Shown one piece after another: positions 1 through 7,823 of a DNA stretch of 64,000 nt. A program made the position numbers and the translations under genes. A model generated the notes under the pieces. The model ran no database searches, was not told the DNA's origin, and saw only the letters and a program-made list of their open reading frames with translations. The stretch covers positions 2,852,001-2,916,000 of the forward strand of contig NZ_CP197465.1 of NCBI RefSeq assembly GCF_052180275.1, written 5' to 3'. Source of the stretch: Kumtagia sp052180275. Lineage in GTDB: Bacteria; Pseudomonadota; Alphaproteobacteria; Rhizobiales; Rhizobiaceae. Within the stretch, counting starts at the first letter, position 1. Each line of letters begins with the position of its first letter.

Positions 1-2
1 TG

Positions 3-1190
3 GCGAAAGTGCTGCTCGGCCTGGAGACGGCGAGTGCCGGCAAGGTGACGCTCGGCAACAACGACATCCAGTCGACCGGCATCGAGATGCGCGACGTGCA
101 GACGGTGTCGTCGATCCAGATGGTGTTCCAGAACCCGTTCGACACGCTGAACCCCAGCCATTCGGTCGGCTCGCAGATCATCCGGACGCTGGAGAAATTC
201 GGCGTCGGCAAGACGGTCGCCGACCGCAAGAAGCGGATGCTGGAGCTGCTCGACCTGGTGAAGTTGCCGCGCGCCTTCGCCGACCGCATGCCGCGCCAGC
301 TATCGGGTGGCCAGAAGCAGCGCATCGGCGTGGCCCGCGCCTTCGCCGGCAACGCAAAAGTGGTGGTGGCTGACGAGCCCGTCTCGGCGCTCGACGTGTC
401 GGTGCAGGCTGCCGTCACCGAACTGCTGATGGACATCCAGCGCAAGAACAAGACGACGATGCTGTTCATCAGCCACGATCTGTCGGTGGTGCGCTACATC
501 GCCGACCGCGTGGTCGTTATGTATCTCGGCCATATCGTCGAGCAGGGCACGACCGACCAGATTTTCGCGCCGCCCTATCATCCCTATACGGAGGCGCTGC
601 TTTCGGCGATCCCGATCGCGGATACAAGCGTGGTCAAGAAACACATCGTGCTGGAGGGCGACATCCCCTCGGCGATGAACCCGCCTCCGGGCTGCCCGTT
701 CCAGACGCGCTGCCGCTGGAAGAAATTCGTGCCCGGCAACAGATGCGAGACGCAGCTACCGCCGCCGAAGGCGCTGGGCGACGGCCATATGAGCCTGTGC
801 TGGCTCGACGACGAGCAGCTTGCGACGATGGAGCCGGTGATCAGCTACGACAAGGAGCATGCGGCGCACGAGGGCATGCCGGAGGACGCGCCGCACGGGT
901 CGGGTCCGGGGTTTGCCGGCACGCCGCCGCAGCGCCCGCATGGCAAGACGGCAAGCGTGGGCGCGGGCGAAGTGGAGGAGGCGTTCGAGCAGTCCGAGGC
1001 GCGTGGCCATGCGCGGCTGCATGAACAGCGCGACGACCGCTCGGAGGATTTTGGGGCGACGCGCAACGCCAACACCGATGTCGGGCCGATCTCGCCGCTG
1101 CAGGTCGGCGACGGGCGGCAGGCCGACGACGCCGACGTGTCCTCCGCCTTCGAGGAGGATACGCGACCCGAAGACGAGCCGAAGCGCTGA
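3..1190 (+). CDS. Oligopeptide/dipeptide ABC transporter ATP-binding protein, 5' end cut off by window
   Basis: ATPase subunit of an OppF/DppF-type peptide importer, acting on the cytoplasmic face of the membrane. The reading frame is open from base 3; the Walker A region lies upstream of the window and the first visible residues (AKVLLGLE) follow it. The Q-loop (QNPF), the signature LSGGQKQR, Walker B (VVVADEPVSALD) and the switch histidine (FISHDLS) are all present. The family C-terminal region follows (YHPYTEALL, then a CPFQTRC cysteine motif). Odd: after about residue 275 a charged, low-complexity tail of about 110 residues runs to the stop, well beyond the usual OppF end. The transporter partner genes would lie upstream of the window. 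Confidence 0.9.
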   Translation, partial: AKVLLGLETASAGKVTLGNNDIQSTGIEMRDVQTVSSIQMVFQNPFDTLNPSHSVGSQIIRTLEKFGVGKTVADRKKRMLELLDLVKLPRAFADRMPRQLSGGQKQRIGVARAFAGNAKVVVADEPVSALDVSVQAAVTELLMDIQRKNKTTMLFISHDLSVVRYIADRVVVMYLGHIVEQGTTDQIFAPPYHPYTEALLSAIPIADTSVVKKHIVLEGDIPSAMNPPPGCPFQTRCRWKKFVPGNRCETQLPPPKALGDGHMSLCWLDDEQLATMEPVISYDKEHAAHEGMPEDAPHGSGPGFAGTPPQRPHGKTASVGAGEVEEAFEQSEARGHARLHEQRDDRSEDFGATRNANTDVGPISPLQVGDGRQADDADVSSAFEEDTRPEDEPKR

Positions 1191-1330
1191 AATTCCGGCC
1201 GGGGAAATGCTGTCGGACGGGATGTGCGGGCGACCGGCGTTGCGCCCGAGCGCCGGCGCCCGTCGTTTTTGCAAGGAACTCTTTCTGTGTTCGGCGGTTG
1301 CTGCCGGGACATCTTCAGAAGGAGAATTCC

Positions 1331-1813
1331 ATGACCGAGAACAGCAAGGAAAAGCTCTACGAGCTGATCGACGACATCGAGATCGCGATGCTGACGACCA
1401 TCGACGGGAGCGGAACCCCGCACACAAGGCCGATGGCCAATCAGAAGGCCGACGAGGGCGGGGCGATCTGGTTCTTCACCGAGAAGAGCGGCTCGGCGGC
1501 GCAGGATATCGAAGCCAATCCAAAGGTGACCCTCGGCTATGCCAGCAGCGGCGCCTATGTCGCGGTGAGCGGGCAGGGCGAGACGGTGGACGACCGTGAC
1601 ATGATCGATGCGCTGTGGAGCGAGGAGGTCAAGGCGTGGTTCCCGAAAGGCAAGAGCGACCCGAACCTGATCCTGCTGAAGGTCGAACCCGACCTCGGCG
1701 AATACTGGACGTTTCCGTCCGCCCCGGTCAGCAAGGCGATCGGCTATGTGAAAGCCAAGCTCACGGGCGAACCGGCCGACGATATCGGCGAGAACAAGCG
1801 GGTTCGCTTGTAG
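1331..1813 (+). CDS. Pyridoxamine 5'-phosphate oxidase-like (general stress protein 26 type) protein
   Basis: 160-residue split-barrel flavin-binding protein of the PNPOx-like/general stress family, probably cytoplasmic. It begins MTENSKEKLYELIDDIEIAM, followed by MLTTIDGSGTPHTRPM and a central WFFTEKSG strand, the layout of this family. The start is supported by a purine-rich AGAAGGAGA site just upstream; a longer in-frame reading from 1298 lacks such a site. It stands alone between an ABC ATPase gene and a convergent transglycosylase gene. The substrate cannot be told from sequence; family members bind FMN, F420 or heme. Confidence 0.85.
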   Translation: MTENSKEKLYELIDDIEIAMLTTIDGSGTPHTRPMANQKADEGGAIWFFTEKSGSAAQDIEANPKVTLGYASSGAYVAVSGQGETVDDRDMIDALWSEEVKAWFPKGKSDPNLILLKVEPDLGEYWTFPSAPVSKAIGYVKAKLTGEPADDIGENKRVRL

Positions 1814-1858
1814 TTCTCGGCCAGCAAGCGCTTCGGTCGCCGCGGCGAGGCGGACGGC

Positions 1859-2446
1859 TCAGCCTCCGCAGGACCGCAACTGGGCCTGGTAGCGGCGCGC
1901 CATGTCATCCGTGTCGCGGGCGTATTTCTGGATTTCCGGGGTCCAGTTGCCACGCTTGAAGCCGCCCCAACCATGGTAGTAGGCGAGATACAGGCGGAAC
2001 GTGTCGTCGGGCGCGACGCCATAATTGTTGACCGTCTTCGAATGATACCAGCCGACGAAATCCACCGCGTCGGCGAATTTGGTGCGGCGCGCGGCAAAGT
2101 TGCCGCTCTCGCGCTGGTATTGCGACCAGGTGCCGTTAAGCGCCTGCGAATAGCCGTAGGCGCTGGAAACGCGGGTCCATGGGATGAACCCGAACAGTTT
2201 TGTGCGCCTCGGTCGCGCGTTGCCCTTGAAGCCGGATTCCTTGCGCACCGTCGCCATCAGCACATGGACCGGGATGCCGTATTTGCGCTCGGTGGCCTTG
2301 GCCGATCGATGCCAGTTGTCGAACCAGCCGTCGCGCTGTTCGAACACGGCGCAGATGTCGTTGATGCGGCTTGGAGGCGTGGCGCAGGCCGACAGCGCGA
2401 GCAACAGCGCGATCGGTACGATTTTACTAAAACGCGACACACACAT
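1859..2446 (-). CDS. Lytic transglycosylase (SLT domain) lipoprotein
   Basis: 195-residue predicted lipoprotein that would cleave peptidoglycan glycan strands in the periplasm. The N-terminus is a signal sequence ending in a lipobox (LLALSAC, Cys about residue 21). The core carries VRKESGF, whose Glu is the likely SLT catalytic acid, followed by SSAYGYSQALNGTW, the typical SLT motif II. The C-terminal helices contain YLAYYHGWGGF, matching motif III. The gene is convergent with the flavoprotein gene upstream and no partner gene is adjacent. Confidence 0.85.
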   Translation of the reverse strand: MCVSRFSKIVPIALLLALSACATPPSRINDICAVFEQRDGWFDNWHRSAKATERKYGIPVHVLMATVRKESGFKGNARPRRTKLFGFIPWTRVSSAYGYSQALNGTWSQYQRESGNFAARRTKFADAVDFVGWYHSKTVNNYGVAPDDTFRLYLAYYHGWGGFKRGNWTPEIQKYARDTDDMARRYQAQLRSCGG

Positions 2447-2664
2447 TGCGCGAGCAATAGGCCCAAAACCTGAAAGGAGTCTTTCGGGCGCCGTTAAGGA
2501 ATTGGCGGCGCGGCCGCAATAGAGGGTGAAGCATCAGGATTGCGACACCTTGCGTCGCTTTATTCGTCCTCAACCCTCACTCATGACGCCACGGCTAAAA
2601 TCACGCCCGCATATGACGAATTCCTGACAGCCTGGCGACCCGGCCGGGGTCTTTGATATCGGTC

Positions 2665-4203
2665 ATGACCGCATCCCGCAGCCGACGCAGCGCCGACCGT
2701 GCCCATTCGCGGGCCGGCGCAGCCATCCCGCAGCTTACCGCGAAAAGCGTGCGCAATCCCTATCCGCCGATGCAGTTGCTGTCGGCCGACCAGATCGAGG
2801 CGATCCACGTCGCCTCGATGCATATCCTCGAAAATTTCGGCATCGAGGTGATGTCTGCCCGCGCGCTCGCCCTGTTCGAGCAGGCGGGTGCATCGGTCGA
2901 TCACGCCACGCAAACCGTCCGGCTGGATCGCGGCCTGATCGAGGAGCAACTCAAAACGACGCGGCCGAGCTATCGGCTCACGCCGCGCAACCCGGCGCAG
3001 GCGGTGCACATCGGCGGCGACATGATCAATTTTACGCTGGTCGCCGGGCCGCCGAACGTTCACGATTTTGAGCGCGGGCGGCGTGCCGGCAATCTGCGCG
3101 ACTACTCCGACCTCGTGCGGCTGGCGCAGCATTTCAACTGCATTACGATGCTCGGCAACCAGGTCTGCGCGCCGGTGGAACTGCCGGCCAATTCGCGCCA
3201 CCTCGACACCTATCTGGCCAATCTGACGCTGACCGACAAGAGTTTTCACGTATCGGCGATCGGGCGGGGCAGGGCGCTCGACGGTATCGAGATGATGGCG
3301 ATCAGCCGGGGACTGACGCTGGAGCAGATGGCCGTCGACCCTGGCGTGACAACGATTATCTCGGTGAACTCGCCTCGCCGCTTCGACGAGATGATGGCGG
3401 AGGGGCTGATGACCATGGCCGAGCATGGCCAATCTGTCGCCGTCACGCCGTTCACGCTGATGGGCGCGATGAGCCCGGTGACGCTGGCCGGCGCGCTGGC
3501 GCAGCAGAATGCCGAGGCGCTGTTCGGCATCGTTCTGACGCAGCTTGTGCGGCCGGGCGCCCCGGTGATGTACGGCGCCTTCACCTCCAATGTCGACATG
3601 CGTTCGGGCGCGCCGGCCTTCGGCACCCCCGAAAATACCAAGGCCAACATCGCCTCCGGGCAATTGGCGCGGCGTTATTCTCTCCCCTACCGCACGACGC
3701 CGGGCAGTGCTTCCAACGCCGCCGACGCGCAGGGCGCCTATGAGACGATGATGGCGCTGTGGGGCGCCGTGCTCGGCCACGGCGACCTCGTCTACCACGC
3801 CGCCGGCTGGCAGGAGGGGGGTCTCACAGCGTCTTTCGAAAAATTCATCCTCGACGTCGAGATGATCCAGCACATGATCGAGTTCCTGAAGCCCATCGCG
3901 GTGGACGAGGGCGAACTGGCGCTGGACGCGCTCGGCCGCGTGCCAACCGGCGGGCATTTCTTCGGCGATGCACATACGCTGGAACGCTATTCGACCGCGT
4001 TCTACCAGCCGATCGTATCCAACTGGCAGAATTACGAGGCGTGGCAGGAAGCCGGCGGGCTGGATGCAACTCAGCGCGCGACGCGGGTGTGGAAGAAGGC
4101 GCTGGAGGAATATCAGCAGCCGGTGATGGATGCTTCTGTGCGCGAGGAACTCGACGCCTACGTCGCCCGGCGCAGGCAGGAGATCGGCGGAGGCGACCCG
4201 TGA
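2665..4203 (+). CDS. MttB-family (trimethylamine methyltransferase-like) protein, non-pyrrolysine
   Basis: About 512 residues, the length of the MttB superfamily. By family knowledge these enzymes move a methyl group from a quaternary or tertiary amine to a corrinoid protein; non-pyrrolysine members act on substrates such as glycine betaine. The whole frame is read with no internal amber codon, so this is not a pyrrolysine enzyme. Typical segments are seen: LSADQIEAIH near the start, TPFTLMGAMSPVTLAGALAQ in the centre, and SNAADAQGAYE later. ATG 2665 was chosen over the TTG at 2653. The downstream FAD/GcvT demethylase gene suggests joint use of a methylated amine. No corrinoid protein gene is adjacent, so the methyl acceptor is unknown. 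Confidence 0.85.
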   Translation: MTASRSRRSADRAHSRAGAAIPQLTAKSVRNPYPPMQLLSADQIEAIHVASMHILENFGIEVMSARALALFEQAGASVDHATQTVRLDRGLIEEQLKTTRPSYRLTPRNPAQAVHIGGDMINFTLVAGPPNVHDFERGRRAGNLRDYSDLVRLAQHFNCITMLGNQVCAPVELPANSRHLDTYLANLTLTDKSFHVSAIGRGRALDGIEMMAISRGLTLEQMAVDPGVTTIISVNSPRRFDEMMAEGLMTMAEHGQSVAVTPFTLMGAMSPVTLAGALAQQNAEALFGIVLTQLVRPGAPVMYGAFTSNVDMRSGAPAFGTPENTKANIASGQLARRYSLPYRTTPGSASNAADAQGAYETMMALWGAVLGHGDLVYHAAGWQEGGLTASFEKFILDVEMIQHMIEFLKPIAVDEGELALDALGRVPTGGHFFGDAHTLERYSTAFYQPIVSNWQNYEAWQEAGGLDATQRATRVWKKALEEYQQPVMDASVREELDAYVARRRQEIGGGDP

Positions 4204-4227
4204 TCGCAATCGGCGCGGACGTATGAG

Positions 4228-4593
4228 ATGGTGCACAAGCTACCACTTTCGGATCAGGCGCTGTTTGCTGCCCGCCAGCTCATTTTGGACTATGCGACGG
4301 CTGCCCTCTCCATGGACTCGACGACGGCGGCCACGTTCGAGGGGTTCGATGATGGCCAGATGGGCAGCTTCAAGGTCTTTCCCTCCTTCAAGCATTGCGG
4401 CCTCGAGAGACTGGAGGGCGAGTGGGGTTACACGGACCTGGATGGCGCAGGTGTTCTCATTACCGTTTTCTCGAGGGACGGAAGACGGATCTCGTCGTTT
4501 GATTTCTGGCGCTACGACTTTGGCGCCTTACTCGCATTTCCAGAACCCTCCGACCTCATACTATCTCCGTTTCTCGCGGAACGAGAATCTTAG
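4228..4593 (+). CDS. Hypothetical protein, 121 residues
   Basis: I do not recognise this protein. It starts 24 bases after the MttB-like gene and ends 36 bases before the FAD/GcvT gene, so it probably shares their transcript. The sequence is soluble-looking: an N-terminal helix (LSDQALFAARQLILDYATAA), then alternating hydrophobic/charged stretches ending in a Phe-rich segment (SSFDFWRYDFGALL). There is no signal peptide or membrane segment. Its codon use is a little less GC-biased than that of its neighbours, which may mean recent arrival. Confidence 0.6.
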   Translation: MVHKLPLSDQALFAARQLILDYATAALSMDSTTAATFEGFDDGQMGSFKVFPSFKHCGLERLEGEWGYTDLDGAGVLITVFSRDGRRISSFDFWRYDFGALLAFPEPSDLILSPFLAERES

Positions 4594-4629
4594 AAACTTG
4601 ATCCAACCTCCTGAACGAGAATCCAAATC

Positions 4630-7137
4630 ATGAAATCGCATGCGCAGGTCGTGGTCATTGGCGGGGGCGTGGTCGGCTGCTCCGTGCTGTTCCATCTGGC
4701 GCGGGCCGGGTGGACCGACGTCGTGCTGCTGGAGCGCGATGAGCTGACGTCCGGCTCCACCTGGCACGCCGCCGGCGGCATGCACACGATCAACGGCGAT
4801 CCGAACGTCGCAAAACTGCAGAAATACACGATCGAACTTTACAGGGAGATCGAGGAGCTTTCCGGCCAGGCAACTGGCGTGCATATCACCGGCGGTGTGC
4901 TGCTGGCAGCCACCGAGGCGCGCATGGACTGGCTGCGAGGCGTCGTCGCCAAGGGCCGCTATCTCGGGCTCGACCTGGAAGAGATTTCGGCGGAGGAGGC
5001 GCATCGGCTTATGCCGCTGCTCGACCCAAGACAGTTCGTCGGCGCGGTGCGCAATTCGGAAGACGGGCATCTCGATCCGTCGGGCGTCACCCACGCCTAC
5101 GCCAAGGCGGCGCGAAAACTGGGCGCGGAGGTCGAGCGTTTCACCAAGGTCGAGGACATCCAGAGGCTTGCCGACGGCAAATGGCGCGTCGTCACCAACA
5201 AGGGCGCAGTGGTCGCCGAGCATGTGGTCAACGCCGGCGGGCTATGGGCGCGCGAGGTCGGTCGCATGGTCGGGCTGGAACTGCCAGTGCTCGCCATGGA
5301 GCACATGTACCTGATCACCGAGGACATGCCGGAGGTGGCCGAGGTCAATCGCACCACCGGGAAAGAGGTGATCCACGCGGTCGATTTCGACGGGGAGCTT
5401 TATCTGCGCCAGGAACGCGGCGGCATGCTGATGGGTACCTACGAGAAGGCCAACAAGCCGTGGTCGGAATTTTCGACGCCGTGGAATTTCGGCCACGAAT
5501 TGCTGGAGCCGGACATCGATCGCATCGCGCCGTCGCTGGAGGTCGGGTTCCGGCATTTCCCGGCCTTCCAGAACACCGGCATCAAGCAGATCATCAACGG
5601 CCCATTCACCTTTGCGCCGGACGGCAACCCTCTGGTCGGGCCGGTGCGCGGGCTACCGGGCTTCTGGGTAGCCTGCGGTGTGATGGCAGGATTTTCGCAG
5701 GGCGGCGGGGTCGGGCTGGCGCTGTCGAACTGGATGATCCACGGCGATCCGGGTTTCGACATTTTTGCGATGGACGTGGCGCGCTACGGCGACTGGGCGT
5801 CGATGCGCTACACCAACGTCAAGGTGCGGGAGAACTATTCGCGCCGCTTCTCGATCCGCTTTCCCAACGAGGAATTGCAGGCGGGCCGGCCGCTCAGGAC
5901 GACACCGATCTACGACCTGCTGTCGGCGAAGGGCGCGCAATGGGGTGTTTCCTACGGTCTGGAAGTGCCGCTGTGGTATGCGCCGGAGGGCGTGAAGGAC
6001 GAATTCTCGTGGCGGCGCTCGACGGATTTCGAACACGTCGCGAAGGAGGTGGCGACAGTTCGCGAGGGCGTCGGGCTTTCGGAGATCTCGAATTTCGCCA
6101 AATATTCGGTGACGGGCGAGGGGGCGGAGGCCTGGCTCGACCGCATGCTCGCCTGCCGGCTGCCGAAGCCCGGCCGCATGACGCTGGCGCCGATGCTGAA
6201 GGAAGACGGAAAGCTGATCGGCGATTTTTCGGTGGCGAATCTGGGCAGGAAATCCGGGGACAGTTTACTTAATTCCAATGACCGCACTGTCGTAGCCGCC
6301 GGTGAAATACCGGAATTAAGTAAACTGTCCCCGGATTTCCTAGTCCTCGGTTCAGGCCTCGCCGAGCAATACCACATGCGCTGGTTCGAGCAGCATCTGC
6401 CGGGAGACGGCTCCGTTCGCGTTGAAGCACTCGGGCTGAAACTCAACGGGCTGTCGATTGCGGGGCCGAAAGCACGCGACGTGCTGGCGAAGGTGACGCG
6501 CGACGACGTGTCGAACGCCGCGTTCTCGTTCATGGCCATCCGGAAACTCGACATCGGCATGGCGCCCTGCATCGTCGGCCGCGTCAGCTACACCGGCGAC
6601 CTTGGCTACGAGATCTGGATGGCGCCGGAATACCAGCGGAATGTGTTCCAGACGCTGATGGAGGCGGGTGCCGAATTCGGCATTGGCCTGTTCGGCGGAC
6701 GGGCGCTGAACGCGCTCCGGCTGGAGAAGAATTACGGCTCGTGGGCGCGCGAATACCGGCCGATCTACGGGCCGCTGGAGGCAGGGCTGGACCGTTTCGT
6801 CGCCTATTCGAAGGATGCGGATTTCATTGGCAGGCAGGGAGCACTTACCGAGCGGAAAACCGGCGGAAAATACCGGCTGCGCGCTTTCCTCCTCGATGCG
6901 GTCGACGCGGATGTGATCGGCGATGAGCCGATCTGGCACGGCGGCACGGTTGTAGGCTGGGTGACATCAGGCGGCTACGCGCACAATGCCAAAAAATCGG
7001 TGGCGCTCGGCTATGTGCCGAAGGAGGTCGCTGACGAAAATGAAGGTTTCGAGATCGAACTGCTCGGCAGGCGGCATGCCGCGCGTATGCAGCCGGTGCC
7101 GCTGTTCGACGCCAATCTGGAGCGGATGCGGGGGTAG
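4630..7137 (+). CDS. FAD-dependent oxidoreductase with GcvT domain (dimethylglycine/sarcosine dehydrogenase-like), carrying an in-frame palindrome insertion
   Basis: 835 residues. Residues 1-400 form a DAO-type FAD oxidoreductase: the Rossmann motif VVVIGGGVVGCSVLFHLARA sits at the start, then the SGSTWHAAGG segment. Residues 430-835 are a folate-binding GcvT/aminomethyltransferase domain (DLGYEIWM, GGRALNALRLEKNYG). Such enzymes oxidatively remove N-methyl groups from dimethylglycine- or sarcosine-like amines and pass C1 to tetrahydrofolate. Together with the upstream MttB-like gene this suggests methylamine demethylation. Odd: about residues 540-571 are encoded by a perfect 29-bp inverted repeat with a 35-bp loop, 93 bp long, so the frame is kept. 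Relatives, from memory, lack this segment; it falls just before FLVLGSG. Confidence 0.88.
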   Translation: MKSHAQVVVIGGGVVGCSVLFHLARAGWTDVVLLERDELTSGSTWHAAGGMHTINGDPNVAKLQKYTIELYREIEELSGQATGVHITGGVLLAATEARMDWLRGVVAKGRYLGLDLEEISAEEAHRLMPLLDPRQFVGAVRNSEDGHLDPSGVTHAYAKAARKLGAEVERFTKVEDIQRLADGKWRVVTNKGAVVAEHVVNAGGLWAREVGRMVGLELPVLAMEHMYLITEDMPEVAEVNRTTGKEVIHAVDFDGELYLRQERGGMLMGTYEKANKPWSEFSTPWNFGHELLEPDIDRIAPSLEVGFRHFPAFQNTGIKQIINGPFTFAPDGNPLVGPVRGLPGFWVACGVMAGFSQGGGVGLALSNWMIHGDPGFDIFAMDVARYGDWASMRYTNVKVRENYSRRFSIRFPNEELQAGRPLRTTPIYDLLSAKGAQWGVSYGLEVPLWYAPEGVKDEFSWRRSTDFEHVAKEVATVREGVGLSEISNFAKYSVTGEGAEAWLDRMLACRLPKPGRMTLAPMLKEDGKLIGDFSVANLGRKSGDSLLNSNDRTVVAAGEIPELSKLSPDFLVLGSGLAEQYHMRWFEQHLPGDGSVRVEALGLKLNGLSIAGPKARDVLAKVTRDDVSNAAFSFMAIRKLDIGMAPCIVGRVSYTGDLGYEIWMAPEYQRNVFQTLMEAGAEFGIGLFGGRALNALRLEKNYGSWAREYRPIYGPLEAGLDRFVAYSKDADFIGRQGALTERKTGGKYRLRAFLLDAVDADVIGDEPIWHGGTVVGWVTSGGYAHNAKKSVALGYVPKEVADENEGFEIELLGRRHAARMQPVPLFDANLERMRG
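6248..6340. repeat. Palindromic element copy 1, inside a coding sequence
   Basis: Perfect 29-bp inverted arms (6248-6276 and 6312-6340) around a 35-bp loop. The arm core is GGGGACAGTTTACTT, flanked by AAATCC on the outer side and AATTCC on the inner side. Total length is 93 bp, exactly 31 codons, and it is translated as part of the GcvT-domain protein (…SGDSLLNS… and …ELSKLSPDF…). The same core occurs at 11500-11577, 43725-43814 and 44271-44350. The hairpin would be very stable in RNA. Confidence 0.93.
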
Positions 7138-7221
7138 ATATCACGCGCGAGGCGGCTGCTTTCCGGCAGCGATGATGGACGCATCGACAGCGCCCCTAGG
7201 TCGGACTGCAAGGAAGACGTG

Positions 7222-7629
7222 CTACTCCCAGATGCCGACCTTCGCGGCGCGGGCCTGTTCCTCGACCGCGTCGTAGCCGCCGCGCGACCAGGCGAGACCT
7301 TCCTTCACCATCAGCATGCCGAGATCGAGCCCGGCGGCGCGGCAGATGGCCACGCCGTTTCCTTTCGGTTCGCATGTGATCTCGTCTTCGCCGGCCACGG
7401 CGGCCAACTGGTCGCGGGCGCGGTCGCCGCAAGGCCAGTCGATTCCGTTTGATGCAGGGCACATCCTGCCCGGCGCGGGGGCTTCGATGCCCCACAGTCG
7501 GAACGTTTTTCCGTCGATCACCAGCGTGGCCCCGTCCATTATGCGTGTTTCGGCCAAGGCGGACTGCGGCGCCGCGGCAAGCCCTGCCGCAATCACGCTG
7601 GTTATCAGCTGACGGTTGAAGTGCAGCAT
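7222..7629 (-). CDS. Secreted thermonuclease/SNase-like protein
   Basis: 135-residue exported protein of the staphylococcal-nuclease-like (SNase) superfamily. A signal peptide covers about residues 1-26 (ending QSALA). The mature part holds DGATLVIDGKTFRLWGIEAP, the first SNase strands, and ends WSRGGYDAVEEQARAAKVGIW, the family's usual last helix. The protein is short, and some catalytic Arg/Glu positions of the nuclease cannot be confidently assigned, so nuclease activity is uncertain. The gene is transcribed divergently from preT. Confidence 0.82.
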   Translation of the reverse strand: MLHFNRQLITSVIAAGLAAAPQSALAETRIMDGATLVIDGKTFRLWGIEAPAPGRMCPASNGIDWPCGDRARDQLAAVAGEDEITCEPKGNGVAICRAAGLDLGMLMVKEGLAWSRGGYDAVEEQARAAKVGIWE

Positions 7630-7697
7630 TGCGAAGTTTCCGATTCAAGGTTCCCGCCGGATATACGGCATGTCGGCATCTGCCGATAAGGCCGGCG

Positions 7698-7724
7698 AAA
7701 AGATGACAATCATAATCATCTTTT
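7698..7724. promoter_or_regulatory. 9-bp inverted repeat in the thermonuclease/preT divergent region
   Basis: Perfect arms AAAAGATGA and TCATCTTTT around nine bases. The site lies in the 194-bp divergent region between the thermonuclease gene and preT. The trailing T run could make it a terminator-like hairpin, but no gene reads into it from the left on the plus strand, so an operator is the likelier role. The regulator is unknown. Confidence 0.4.
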
Positions 7725-7755
7725 TATTGAGTGCGTTCAAGCGCTTACCCAAAAT

Positions 7756-7771
7756 TTGACCGATTGATAAA
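7756..7771 (+). promoter_or_regulatory. RutR-like operator upstream of preT
   Basis: TTGACCGATTGATAAA, 53 bases before the preT start, resembles the RutR consensus (TTGACCA with a matching TGGTCAA half). Its first 11 bases are identical to the reverse complement of the site in front of the aminotransferase gene at 14855-14870. A rutR homologue is encoded at 14080-14712. Confidence 0.5.
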
Positions 7772-7823
7772 AAAATAAAACGTGCTAGCCTTCCCCGTAA
7801 GAGCAAGAATTGGGGAAAATTGG

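Noticed and set aside
2665..4203. Pyrrolysine use in the MttB-like gene
   Set aside because: No in-frame amber codon occurs and no pyl genes are seen.
2581..4236. Long minus-strand open frame opposite the MttB-like gene
   Set aside because: Arg/His-rich translation without any family motif; it is a shadow of a GC-rich gene.
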